Assembly (NCBI RefSeq): GCF_001465835.2
Contig: NZ_CP013661.2
Span: forward strand, 434,001-498,000
From: Planococcus kocurii
Lineage (GTDB): Bacteria; Bacillota; Bacilli; Bacillales_A; Planococcaceae
DNA length: 64,000 nt
Direction of reading: 5' to 3'
Program-made: the position numbers and the translations under genes
Notes under the pieces: generated by a model
What the model was told of the DNA's origin: nothing
The model's database searches: none
What the model saw: only the letters and a program-made list of their open reading frames with translations
Shown: piece after piece, positions 8,625-17,455 of the stretch
How positions within the stretch are numbered: the stretch's first letter is position 1
How the letters are laid out: every line of letters begins with the position of its first letter

Positions 8625-11600
8625 TCAAGTTTCTATTGTTTTACAGATAATAGCCGTTTTCTGATTACGATTTTCGACTATACCTTGAATTTCGAGTACA
8701 GCATGGAGTTCCAAAAGAGGAGTGTATTTAGCGTATTCCACTGGAAACAACGTAACGGAAGCTGGACCCGTATCGTCCATTAAAGTGACAAATGCCATAG
8801 CATCTCCTTTTTTTGTACGAATCCGTTTGACATCTTCTACCATACCTAAAACCGTTACCGATTCCCTATCCCGTTTGTTTTTCAGCGATTTCAGATCTTG
8901 ATAGGTTTTTTGACGATTTTCTTTCTCACGTTCAATCGGATGCTTCGACAAGTAAAAACCAAGAACTTCTTTTTCATAGTCAAGCTTTAGCGTTTCAGGC
9001 ATATCTGTAGCCTTCGTGTATTTCGGTTTCATGAAGCTAGAGCCCATATCATCAAACAAGCCAGGATCTTCTGTTGGCTTAACGAGTTCAGCATGCTTAA
9101 TGGCACTATCAAGCGACGCCAGTAACACTCCACGGTCATAACCAAATTCATCCAGAGCACCTGCTTTAATGAGTGGCTCAAATGATTTACGGTTAAAATG
9201 CAAAGCCGAAATACGTTCGGCAATATTAAACAAACTACTAAACGGTCCACTTTCTCTAGCAGCCAGTAACGCTTTAATAGTCGTACCTGGAACTCCTTTT
9301 ACTACATTCAAACCGATTCGTATTTCGCCAGCTTCTACAGAAAACGAATGACGACTTTTTTGAATAGATGGTGACAACAACGGGATGTTCTTTTCTTTGA
9401 TTTCTTGCATTAATTGTTTTGTTTTATCGACATTACCCGCACTGTTGGTCAACATTCCGGTATAGAAATAGACTGGATAATGGGTTTTCATATAGCTTAG
9501 TTGATAAGAAATTATGCTATAAGCAACCGCATGACTTTTTGGAAAACCGTAATCGGCAAAACGAACAATCAAATCATAAACTTCTGCCGCTTCTGCTTCT
9601 GTAAAATTTTTGGCTTTTGCCCCTCGGACAAAGTGTGCACGCTGTTCATCTAGAATTTCTCTTTTTTTCTTACTGACAGCGCGACGTAATAGATCGGCTT
9701 GTCCAAGAGAAAATCCAGCCATTTTCGCGGCAATGTGCATAATCTGTTCTTGGTAGACGATGACGCCGTATGTTTCGCTCAAAATTGGTTCAAGAATCGG
9801 ATGAACGTATTTAACAGATTCCTGTCCGTGTTTCCGTCTCGCATATAGAGGGATAAATTCCATTGGACCTGGTCGGAACAAGGCATTGACAGCAACAATA
9901 TCACCAAAAGCCGTTGGTTTGATTTGTTGTAGCGCACGCCGCATGCCGTCAGACTCTAATTGGAAAATGCCAGTCGTATCGCCCTTGGCCAGCAGTTGAT
10001 AGGTTTTAGCGTCTTCTAGTGGAAGGCTTCTATAATCGATTCGCTTTTTGGTATCCCAATAAACCAAGTTACGGATTTGTTCTAATATGGTTAAATTACG
10101 CAAACCAAGAAAATCCATTTTCAACAAACCGATGGCTTCGAGTTCTTGCATTGGCCATTGCGTCAAATAGATTCCTTCATGACCTTTTTCAATGGGCACG
10201 TGGTCCACTAGAGGCGTCGGGCTTAAAATCACACCTGCTGCATGTGTCGAAGCATGGCGTGGCAGGCCTTCTAATTTTAACGCGGTTTTAAACCAAGATT
10301 TGCGTTCTTCTTTTTCAATAATCCAATCGTTAAATGCAGTAGACTCTTTAAGAGCTGAACGCAATGTCGTTCCTGGACGATTTGGAATCATTTTTGAAAT
10401 GGCTTCGAGTTCTTCTGCTTCAAAACCAAACACACGGGCAGTATCACGTGCAACGGCTTTCGCTGATAAGGTGCCGAATGTAATAATCTGCGCCGTGCGA
10501 ATGGCACCGTATTTTTTCGCTACATAGTCGACCACTTCGTGGCGCCTGTGATCAGCAAAATCGATATCAATGTCTGGCAGCGTAACTCGCTCTGGATTCA
10601 AGAAACGTTCAAATAACAACCCATGTTCAATCGGATCAACATCGGTAATTTTCAGCGAATACGCAACAAGTGAACTTGCCGAAGAGCCACGTCCAGGACC
10701 TGTTAAAATATCTTGATCTCTGGCATATTTCATAAAATCTGCAACAATCAAGAAATAATCGATAAAGCCCATCTTAGCGATGACCGATAATTCGTAGTCT
10801 AAACGCTGCTGATAAATTTCTGAAAATCCGACTTTCCGTTCAGCTAACCCCAATTTGCATAGCTCCGCAATAAAAGTCGCTTTGTCAACTTTTTCATCCA
10901 CAGGAAAAACCGGCAGCAATTGCTGATTCATTGGAATTGTTACGTGACAACTTGCCATCAGTTCTGTTGTACGCAAGAGCCATTCCGGATGATCTACAAA
11001 CCAAGATTCCAATTCTTTAGGGCTTGGAATATAGGCACTCGTGTGCTCCGGTTCATGCCTTTGCGGATCGTTCATCTTTAGCCCTTGACCAATCGCAGAT
11101 GCCACTTCATAAGCAAATGCATCTTGCTCACGCAAATAACGACTTTCGTGTGTTGCGATAATGGGTAATTGGATGGTGTCGCACAATTCAATAAACGTCG
11201 ACTCGTATTGAGACTTAACACCACCTGGACGTTCAAGACTTCCAAAAGCGCAAACACCAAACAAGTCTTTTACAAATTGGAAAACCTGACTTCGATCAGC
11301 TAATAGCCACTCTGCTTTGTTTGGAATGACACAAATCAAGCCTTCTTTATAAGCTTTTAACCATTGTTCAGGTATTGCCTCTTTGTCTCTCGTCGAAAGA
11401 GCACTGGAGATTTTCAGTAAGTTGCCATAACCTTTATTGGTCTGGGCATACAAAATGATTGGATAATGCTGCTCTTCGTATTCGATAAAAACTGATAAAC
11501 CAATTACTCCGTGAATATCTGCACGACGACATTCTTCCCAAAACGGTAAAATGCCATACAATTTTGTATTAACGATTGCGACTGATGTGGCTCCTTGTTC

Positions 11601-11687
11601 CTTTAAATAAGGGAAAAGTTCGTCAAGGCGCACCGTGCTTTTCAGCAAATCGGCTGATGTGCTTATATGCGGATAAACCATTGACAA
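8625..11687 (-). CDS. dnaE: DNA polymerase III subunit alpha (DnaE), degenerate PHP domain
   Basis: Replicative polymerase acting with PolC in Bacillota, extending RNA primers. The 1020-residue product has the Pol III palm residues in TLPDIDIDFADHRR, plus GPGRGSSASSLVAY, LPRHASTHAAGVIL, and a C-terminal OB-fold ending near residue 1015. It is about 95 residues shorter than B. subtilis DnaE (1115), which continues beyond the OB-fold. The N-terminal PHP domain has lost its metal ligands: the family HxxxH is YPHIS here, the DDH segment is NTK, and DVHY is ESRY. The TTG start has GGAGGG 6 nt upstream and aligns with the B. subtilis N-terminus. An ATG two codons on is the alternative. It lies 12 bp after nrnA, in one operon. 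Confidence 0.95.
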   Translation of the reverse strand: MSMVYPHISTSADLLKSTVRLDELFPYLKEQGATSVAIVNTKLYGILPFWEECRRADIHGVIGLSVFIEYEEQHYPIILYAQTNKGYGNLLKISSALSTRDKEAIPEQWLKAYKEGLICVIPNKAEWLLADRSQVFQFVKDLFGVCAFGSLERPGGVKSQYESTFIELCDTIQLPIIATHESRYLREQDAFAYEVASAIGQGLKMNDPQRHEPEHTSAYIPSPKELESWFVDHPEWLLRTTELMASCHVTIPMNQQLLPVFPVDEKVDKATFIAELCKLGLAERKVGFSEIYQQRLDYELSVIAKMGFIDYFLIVADFMKYARDQDILTGPGRGSSASSLVAYSLKITDVDPIEHGLLFERFLNPERVTLPDIDIDFADHRRHEVVDYVAKKYGAIRTAQIITFGTLSAKAVARDTARVFGFEAEELEAISKMIPNRPGTTLRSALKESTAFNDWIIEKEERKSWFKTALKLEGLPRHASTHAAGVILSPTPLVDHVPIEKGHEGIYLTQWPMQELEAIGLLKMDFLGLRNLTILEQIRNLVYWDTKKRIDYRSLPLEDAKTYQLLAKGDTTGIFQLESDGMRRALQQIKPTAFGDIVAVNALFRPGPMEFIPLYARRKHGQESVKYVHPILEPILSETYGVIVYQEQIMHIAAKMAGFSLGQADLLRRAVSKKKREILDEQRAHFVRGAKAKNFTEAEAAEVYDLIVRFADYGFPKSHAVAYSIISYQLSYMKTHYPVYFYTGMLTNSAGNVDKTKQLMQEIKEKNIPLLSPSIQKSRHSFSVEAGEIRIGLNVVKGVPGTTIKALLAARESGPFSSLFNIAERISALHFNRKSFEPLIKAGALDEFGYDRGVLLASLDSAIKHAELVKPTEDPGLFDDMGSSFMKPKYTKATDMPETLKLDYEKEVLGFYLSKHPIEREKENRQKTYQDLKSLKNKRDRESVTVLGMVEDVKRIRTKKGDAMAFVTLMDDTGPASVTLFPVEYAKYTPLLELHAVLEIQGIVENRNQKTAIICKTIET

Positions 11688-11699
11688 TAAACTCCCTCC

Positions 11700-12644
11700 T
11701 TAATTTGCAGTTGCACAAATTTCTTTTAGACGATCAATAACACGGTCAGCTTCTTGCCATGAATACGCAGTTGCCCCAGAAGCCAGCGGGTGACCTCCGC
11801 CACCAAATTCTTTAGCCAACTCGTTAATAACGGGCCCTTTCGAACGCAATCGAACTCGAATTTCACGGTCTTCTTCAATCAAAATAACCCACGCTTTTAT
11901 ATTTTTTACATTTCCAAGCGAACCAACCAATAAAGAAGTATCTGTTGCTGTAACATCAAATTCTGTTAAAATGTCTTTGGTGATTTTAACATACGCCGCA
12001 CCATTTTCATCCATTTTGAAGTTCTGGTACATATATCCTTGCAAATGCAATAATTTACGATCCATTTCGTACATGCCGTTATGCAGCGCATTGCGATCAA
12101 AATCGTATTTGATCAACTCACCGGCAACTGAAAAAGTTTTTTGTGTGGTACTTGGAAATAAGAATCGTCCAGTGTCACCAATAATTCCTGCATACAATAA
12201 ACGAGCTGCTTTTGCTGACATGTTCCAGTCTTCATGTTCACGACCATATGTATAAAGGTCATAAACCAATTCAGATGCTGAACTAGCCGTTGTATCCACA
12301 GACACGATGTCTCCATAGGCATCGTCATTTGGATGGTGATCAATTTTGATGAGTTTGTCGCCTGTCTTATAGCGTTGGTCATCCACACGTTCTGTATTGG
12401 CAGTATCTGTGACAATTACTAAAGCCCCTTCGAAATCTTGATCTTCGACAGTGTCAGGAAAATCTAAAAAATCCATCGTGTAATCGTGTGTACCGGCAGC
12501 TAAAATACGCTTGTCTGGGTAGTTTTGTTCCAGCAAGTACTTTAAACCAAGTTGTGAACCATACGCATCCGGGTCGGGTCGCACATGACGATGAATAATA
12601 ATGGTGCTGTATTGCTTAATTGTGTCGATGATTTGACTGTTCAT
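11700..12644 (-). CDS. nrnA: Bifunctional oligoribonuclease / pAp phosphatase NrnA
   Basis: DHH-DHHA1 phosphoesterase that degrades nano-RNAs and dephosphorylates 3'-phosphoadenosine 5'-phosphate. The 314-residue protein matches B. subtilis YtqI/NrnA (313). Motif I is RPDPDAYGSQ (about residues 21-30), TDTAN supplies the second metal site, DHHPNDD is the signature DHH, and the DHHA1 substrate-binding motif is GGGGHPLASG near the C-terminus. AGGAGG precedes MNSQII. It directly precedes dnaE. The Bacillus sporulation genes ytrH/ytrI that normally separate the two are absent. Confidence 0.95.
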   Translation of the reverse strand: MNSQIIDTIKQYSTIIIHRHVRPDPDAYGSQLGLKYLLEQNYPDKRILAAGTHDYTMDFLDFPDTVEDQDFEGALVIVTDTANTERVDDQRYKTGDKLIKIDHHPNDDAYGDIVSVDTTASSASELVYDLYTYGREHEDWNMSAKAARLLYAGIIGDTGRFLFPSTTQKTFSVAGELIKYDFDRNALHNGMYEMDRKLLHLQGYMYQNFKMDENGAAYVKITKDILTEFDVTATDTSLLVGSLGNVKNIKAWVILIEEDREIRVRLRSKGPVINELAKEFGGGGHPLASGATAYSWQEADRVIDRLKEICATAN

Positions 12645-12736
12645 TTCCGAGTTCCTCCATTTATAAGGAAATCCATTCGCAATTTTACTCAGTTCTCAGT
12701 ACAATGATAATGAGTTTTGGAATTCAGGAGGTCCTT

Positions 12737-13042
12737 ATGTTCATTTTTGTCGTTTTAATTATTGTATCATTTGTCATTTATTTTTATAACAAAACAAAGC
12801 AATTCCGCACACGCACCGTTTTGCCCATTCGAAAAAAATGGTATGCTGCACGTGCATCGATGGCGTTGGGAAGTTTTGTCGCCTTTTTTGGTGTCAATCA
12901 ACTATTCGTTTTTCAAACCGTGATTACGTACATCATTTCAACTATTTTCATTGTTCTTGGTCTAGCTTTGGTTTATTACAACTACAAAGCGGCGCGTCAT
13001 TATCATGTATTTCTGGAAGAAGAAGCAGATTTGAATCCATAA
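12737..13042 (+). CDS. ytpI: YtpI family membrane protein
   Basis: A 101-residue membrane protein of the YtpI family, function unknown. Predicted segments: about residues 1-17, 40-60 and 63-83, with the conserved cytoplasmic stretch RKKWYAARASMALGSF between the first two. The start MFIFVV has AGGAGG about 6 nt upstream. It is divergent from nrnA and convergent with ytoI, the same neighbourhood as in B. subtilis. Confidence 0.85.
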   Translation: MFIFVVLIIVSFVIYFYNKTKQFRTRTVLPIRKKWYAARASMALGSFVAFFGVNQLFVFQTVITYIISTIFIVLGLALVYYNYKAARHYHVFLEEEADLNP

Positions 13043-13071
13043 GTGATTCCATTTGCCCGACAGACTAATTA

Positions 13072-13114
13072 GGCAGCAGGCACACTCGTTTACTGAGTGT
13101 GCCTGCTGCCTTTT
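13072..13114. terminator. Bidirectional terminator between ytpI and ytoI
   Basis: A perfect 16-bp stem (GGCAGCAGGCACACTC and its complement) with a 7-base loop. A T-run follows on the plus strand and a weaker one on the minus strand. It serves two convergent genes. Confidence 0.9.
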
Positions 13115-13129
13115 AGAGGTCTTTTTGCT

Positions 13130-14437
13130 TTAACGATCTAGTAATTGGAAAGTCAACATGGCTTTTCCGACGATTTCGTTTTCCAAAGATACTTCAACTT
13201 CAACTTTGGCAGATTTTCGACTAATGTCCAAAATGGTTGGTTTGACGTACACCAGCACATCCAACTGAACCGGCTTCAAAAAATAAATGGTTAAGTTTTC
13301 TAATACACTATCTTTTCGGTTTTTCGTTTTTAATATTGCCGATGCCGCTTCGGTTAAAATCATGGTATACGCACCATGAGAAATCGAACCATAAGCATTC
13401 GTCATTTGAGGTGTCACGCGAAACTCGAGCAATAGTTTGTCGCTAGTTTGTTGGTGAAGTTGACTTTTGATGATATCATCAATTGTTTCGCCTTGTTGTG
13501 GCTGGCGTTGAGCCGTTTGAATCGCTTTTAACACATCTTGCCTACTAATAACGCCTTTCAATTTGCCAGAGTCGTCCGCAACAGGCAGTAAATCAATGCC
13601 TTCCCAAATCATACGATGTCCTGCCGCCGCAACACTGGTCTGCATTGAGACGGTAATGGGATCTTTAGTCATGACTTTTTCTATTAATTCCGTAGGCGGA
13701 TGCCCAATCACATCACGCGAAGTAATAATGCCGACCAATCGATTGGATTGGTCCACTACTGGGAAGCCACCATGTGTCGTTTCTTCATTTAATTCGTGAT
13801 AACGACGAATGGGTTCCTTAAGATTTAAATGATCGGTTTCTTCTAGCGGAATTAAAATATCTTCAATTAACAAAATTTCCTTTTTAATTAATTGATCGTA
13901 AATGGCTCGATTAATCATTGTGGCAACCGTAAACGTATCGTAGCTAGTCGAAATAATCGGAAGCTCGAATTCATCCGCTAATTTTTTTACGCCATCCGAT
14001 GCTTCAAATCCACCGGTCACAAGTACTGCCGCACCTGCACGAAGTGCATATTCATGTGCTTTATAACGATTCCCAACAATTAGTAAATTGCCTGCTTCTG
14101 TGTAACGCATCATATCTTCTAGCTGCATGGCCCCAATAACAAATTTGTTGAGGGATTTGTGCAGCCCAGCTCTACCACCCAGCACTTGCCCATCAACAAT
14201 ATTGACAATTTCAGCATAGGTCAATCGTTCAATATTTTCTTTCTTTTTACGTTCAATACGAATTGTCCCCACACGTTCAATGGTCGACACCAATCGGTTT
14301 GTTTCTGCTTCTTTAATCGCGCGGTAAGCCGTTCCCTCACTGACCTGCAAATCCTTCGCAATACGCCGTACCGAGATTTTCTCCCCCACAGCTAAAGTCT
14401 CAATATGATCCAGTATTTGTTCATGCTTAGTCGCCAT
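13130..14437 (-). CDS. ytoI: YtoI: HTH, DRTGG, tandem CBS and hotdog-domain protein
   Basis: A 435-residue multi-domain regulator-like protein. In order: N-terminal winged HTH (about 1-60, EKISVRRIAKDLQVSEGTAYRAI), DRTGG domain (about 75-180), two CBS repeats (about 190-310, including GIITSRDVIG and GVISRQDVL) and a C-terminal hotdog thioesterase-like fold (about 330-430). CBS pairs bind adenosine nucleotides and DRTGG domains are linked to metabolite sensing. The function in Bacillus is unknown. The start at MATKHE is favoured by GGGTGA 5 nt upstream over an ATG four codons earlier. It is flanked by ytpI as in B. subtilis. Confidence 0.85.
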   Translation of the reverse strand: MATKHEQILDHIETLAVGEKISVRRIAKDLQVSEGTAYRAIKEAETNRLVSTIERVGTIRIERKKKENIERLTYAEIVNIVDGQVLGGRAGLHKSLNKFVIGAMQLEDMMRYTEAGNLLIVGNRYKAHEYALRAGAAVLVTGGFEASDGVKKLADEFELPIISTSYDTFTVATMINRAIYDQLIKKEILLIEDILIPLEETDHLNLKEPIRRYHELNEETTHGGFPVVDQSNRLVGIITSRDVIGHPPTELIEKVMTKDPITVSMQTSVAAAGHRMIWEGIDLLPVADDSGKLKGVISRQDVLKAIQTAQRQPQQGETIDDIIKSQLHQQTSDKLLLEFRVTPQMTNAYGSISHGAYTMILTEAASAILKTKNRKDSVLENLTIYFLKPVQLDVLVYVKPTILDISRKSAKVEVEVSLENEIVGKAMLTFQLLDR

Positions 14438-14490
14438 GATTTCACCCATTCTTTCTACGTTCCTTTACCTTACAGTGTAGCATAAGTACA

Positions 14491-14777
14491 CGAAAAGTGG
14501 AGACGGGCGCTTTGGTCCGACAGGCATAAGACGCGGTGGCCGAGCGGCATTTCTTCAGCCGCACTGACACTGTGGCTTATGTCCCGAGGAGCAGCCCGGC
14601 GCAACTAGACAAATCGAAAAGTGGAGACGGGCGTTTTGGTTCGACAGGCATAAGACGCAGTGGCCGAGCGGCATTTCTTCAGCCGCACTGACACTGTGGC
14701 TTATGTCCCGAGGAGCAGCCCGGCGCAACTAGACAAATCGAAAAGTGGAGACGGGCGTTTTGGTCCGACAGGCATAA
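14491..14777. repeat. Structured tandem repeat, 2.3 copies of a 124-bp unit
   Basis: Unit 1 is 14491-14614, unit 2 is 14615-14738 (three differences from unit 1), and 14739-14777 is a 39-bp third partial copy. Each full unit can fold into nested stems: CGGGC/GCCCG outside, CATAAG/CTTATG, then CRGTG/CACTG with an apical CGGC/GCCG hairpin. One of the three differences (G to A in CGGTG/CAGTG) turns a G-U pair into A-U, keeping the stem. It is GC-rich against its surroundings. No coding capacity or transposase is evident. It fills most of the 390-bp gap between ytoI and ytkL. Confidence 0.85.
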
Positions 14778-14783
14778 ACGGCA

Positions 14784-14822
14784 TAAAACAACCCGAAAAG
14801 TTTTTACTCTTCGGGTTGTTTT
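14784..14822 (-). terminator. Rho-independent terminator after ytkL
   Basis: AACAACCCGAA / TTCGGGTTGTT stem followed by TTTTA on the minus strand, directly after the ytkL stop and abutting the tandem repeat. Confidence 0.8.
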
Positions 14823-14827
14823 ATGTG

Positions 14828-15508
14828 CTACAGTTTAATGCTTTCGCCTGACTGTAAAATGTTTACTTGTGCATCTTTTACTAACGACTTAAAGTACTCA
14901 GGATCTTGCTTAATGGGCGGGAATGTATTGTAATGGATCGGAACAACCACTTTCGGTTGTAATAATTCGACCGCATAAGCTGCATCTTCTGGCCCCATTG
15001 TAAAATGATCGCCAATTGGTACAAACGCCACATCAATATCATTTCGCTCACCTAACATCTTCATGTCACCAAACACTTCTGTATCACCTGCATGGTAAAT
15101 TGTTTTGCCTTCTGCTGTAAATAAAATTCCAGCTGGCATGCCACCATAAACGACTTCACCTTCTGCTGTTGTGAAAGAAGAACTGTGAAATGCTTTTGTG
15201 AACTTTACCACACCAAACTCGAATTCGTGTGCGCCGCCTAACCCCATACCTACTGCGTTTACACCGAGACTGTCTAAATAATTAGCTAGTTCAAATACAG
15301 CTATAACTTGCGCATTACTTTTTTTCGCTAGTTCGACGGTATCGCCAACATGGTCGTTATGGGCATGTGTTAAGAGGATCACATCTGGCCTTTCTTTTTC
15401 GACCGTTAAATCAGTGAACTCATTGCCGTTAATAAATGGATCAATTAAAATAGTATATTCACCTGTTTTGATTTTCACAATAGAATGACCATGATATGAG
15501 ACGTGCAT
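14828..15508 (-). CDS. ytkL: Metal-dependent hydrolase, UPF0173 (YtkL)
   Basis: A 226-residue beta-lactamase-fold hydrolase. The metal motif [10 protein letters not shown] (HxHxDH), the second His in HAGDTEVFG, and the C-terminal His in VPIHYNTFP are all present, as is the N-terminal YHGHSIVKI of the UPF0173 family. The substrate is unknown. The start MHVSYHG has GGAGGG about 7 nt upstream. In-frame upstream Met codons have no such site. It is divergent from the Xaa-Pro peptidase gene. Confidence 0.92.
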   Translation of the reverse strand: MHVSYHGHSIVKIKTGEYTILIDPFINGNEFTDLTVEKERPDVILLTHAHNDHVGDTVELAKKSNAQVIAVFELANYLDSLGVNAVGMGLGGAHEFEFGVVKFTKAFHSSSFTTAEGEVVYGGMPAGILFTAEGKTIYHAGDTEVFGDMKMLGERNDIDVAFVPIGDHFTMGPEDAAYAVELLQPKVVVPIHYNTFPPIKQDPEYFKSLVKDAQVNILQSGESIKL

Positions 15509-15608
15509 AAAATCCCTCCAATTGATGTTTGAATATAGTGAATTCAAGTCATATAGCTGATTTATACCCTGTTTTTTGATATGCTACACATATAGAGGAG
15601 GAATACAT

Positions 15609-16706
15609 ATGATAAAAATTAACCAACTACAAGATTACCTGAAACAACATTCAATTGATGCGGCATTTATTACAGATCCCTACAACGTTTTTTACGTTAG
15701 TGGTTTCAAAAGTAATCCACATGAACGTCTACTAGGTGTCATGATATTCGCAGAAGCTGAACCCTTTTTAATTTGTCCTAAAATGGAAATTCCAGATGCA
15801 AAGAATGCTGGGTGGACAGGCGAAATCGTCGGTCACGAAGACACACAAAATTCCATGGAAATTTTATATAAAACAGCAAAATCGCGTGGCATTGAATTAA
15901 AAACAATGGCAATTGAAAAAGCGCATATGACAGTAGATCGCTCCGAAGCGATTCTCTCATTCTTTGAGCCGCGTACAATTGTACAACTAGACGATCAGTT
16001 AAATGCTATGCGTGTAATAAAAGATGACGCAGAACTTCGAATATTACGTGAAGCAGCGGCATTAGCTGATTACGCGATTGAAGTAGCTGCAAAAACAATT
16101 AAAGAAGGCATTACTGAAATTGAAGTCATGACAGAAATTGAATTAGCGTTAAAAAAACGTGGCGTTACGCATATGTCGTTCGATACAACTGTATTGGCTG
16201 GAGACAAAGCGGCTTCACCACACGGTAAAACTGGCGATCGTAAATTGAAAAATGGCGACTTGGTATTGTTTGACCTTGGCGTTGTTCATAAAGGCTATTG
16301 CTCAGATATTACCCGTACATTAGCGCTTGGAGAACCTAGTGAAGAGCAAAAGGCTGTATATGATATTGTCTATCGTTCTGAAACAGCTGCTCTTGAAGCG
16401 GTCAAACCTGGCGTTACAGCTGCTGAACTTGATCAAATTTCACGTAAAGTAATTACAGATGCAGGATACGGTGAGTATTTCACACACCGTTTAGGACATG
16501 GTTTAGGCATCGATGTTCATGAATTCCCTTCTATTCATGGAGAGAATTCGATAAAAATGGAAAAAGGAATGGTCTTTACATTAGAGCCTGGTATTTATAT
16601 TCCTGGTAAAATCGGCGTTCGTATTGAAGATGACGTCGCTGTAACTGCAGATGGTTACGAAGTACTGACAAAATTCCCGAAAGAACTTCAAATTATCCAT
16701 AATTAA
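15609..16706 (+). CDS. M24B Xaa-Pro dipeptidase/aminopeptidase family protein
   Basis: Cytoplasmic metallopeptidase cleaving Xaa-Pro bonds. The 365-residue product has a creatinase-like N-domain (about 1-130) and a pita-bread catalytic domain. Dinuclear-metal ligands are visible: D in LVLFDLGVVHKGYCSD (both Asp), H in HRLGHGLGIDVHE, E in FTLEPGIY and E in RIEDDV. AGAGGAGG lies 6 nt before MIKINQ, which sets the start. A single-gene unit with its own terminator. Dipeptidase and aminopeptidase activity cannot be told apart from sequence. Confidence 0.93.
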   Translation: MIKINQLQDYLKQHSIDAAFITDPYNVFYVSGFKSNPHERLLGVMIFAEAEPFLICPKMEIPDAKNAGWTGEIVGHEDTQNSMEILYKTAKSRGIELKTMAIEKAHMTVDRSEAILSFFEPRTIVQLDDQLNAMRVIKDDAELRILREAAALADYAIEVAAKTIKEGITEIEVMTEIELALKKRGVTHMSFDTTVLAGDKAASPHGKTGDRKLKNGDLVLFDLGVVHKGYCSDITRTLALGEPSEEQKAVYDIVYRSETAALEAVKPGVTAAELDQISRKVITDAGYGEYFTHRLGHGLGIDVHEFPSIHGENSIKMEKGMVFTLEPGIYIPGKIGVRIEDDVAVTADGYEVLTKFPKELQIIHN

Positions 16707-16712
16707 TAGACA

Positions 16713-16745
16713 CAGCGACACCAGAAAAATTCTGATGTCGCTTTT
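16713..16745 (+). terminator. Rho-independent terminator after the M24 peptidase
   Basis: AGCGACA..CCAGAA / TTCTG..TGTCGCT stem followed by TTTT, just after the stop codon. Confidence 0.8.
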
Positions 16746-16935
16746 CATTTACCGTAAATTGAACGATTGGTTTAAACCATCACTTTACTGCTAGCTATTT
16801 ATTTCTATTCATCTAATTACCATGTCAAAAGACGCCTTTAATTAGACAAAAAATTCACGAAATTACATCCAATTTAGCAGGAACTTAGATAGTTTTAGCG
16901 AATGTTTACAAAGAGAGATAAAGGAGGAATGTAGG

Positions 16936-17403
16936 ATGACATTAAAATACAGTCAAATTCTTGTAGCAGTCGATGGTTCGAAAGAAGCTGAGTGGGCATT
17001 TAAAAAATCAGTTGGTATTGCTGGACGGAATAACGCTACATTAAATTTGGTAAACGTAATCGATACCCGTTCGTTCGCTGCAATTGAAGCGTACGATCGC
17101 TCGATTGCTGACCGTGCTCAAAAGTTTGCTGAAGATTTATTAGAAGAGTATAAAAAAGAAGCGTTAGCCGGTGGTGTTGAAAAAGTGAACATTGTTGTCG
17201 ATTATGGTTCTCCTAAAACAATGATTTCAAGAGATTTGGCACAAAAAGTTGAAGCGGATTTAATTATCTGTGGTGCTACCGGATTAAATGCGGTTGAACG
17301 TTTCCTAATCGGTAGCGTTTCAGAACACATTGTTCGTTCAGCAAAATGTGATGTATTGGTTGTACGTACTGAAGAAGCTCAAGACGATGCACCAACAGGT
17401 TAA
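16936..17403 (+). CDS. Universal stress protein (UspA family)
   Basis: A 155-residue single-domain Usp. It starts YSQILVAVDGSKEA, typical of the nucleotide-binding first strand and loop, and ends with the ATP-binding motif GATGLNAVERFLIGSVSEHI, so it probably binds ATP. The exact cellular role is unknown. AAAGGAGG lies about 8 nt before the ATG. The 229-bp upstream gap holds the previous gene's terminator and AT-rich sequence. I did not find a convincing sigma-B promoter. A second Usp gene lies at 20.8-21.3 kb. Confidence 0.92.
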   Translation: MTLKYSQILVAVDGSKEAEWAFKKSVGIAGRNNATLNLVNVIDTRSFAAIEAYDRSIADRAQKFAEDLLEEYKKEALAGGVEKVNIVVDYGSPKTMISRDLAQKVEADLIICGATGLNAVERFLIGSVSEHIVRSAKCDVLVVRTEEAQDDAPTG

Positions 17404-17410
17404 TACGTAA

Positions 17411-17453
17411 AACGAAAAAATCCTTTCACTCATGTGAAAGGATTTTTTCGTTT
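17411..17453. terminator. Bidirectional terminator between uspA-like and oxidoreductase genes
   Basis: AACGAAAAAATCCTTTCAC pairs with GTGAAAGGATTTTTTCGTT. T-runs occur on both strands, serving two convergent genes. Confidence 0.9.
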
Positions 17454-17455
17454 TA

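Noticed and set aside
14491-14777. tRNA or riboswitch in the 124-bp repeat
   Set aside because: There is no cloverleaf with a TTCRA arm, and no match to preQ1, T-box, SAM, TPP or other aptamer cores I know.
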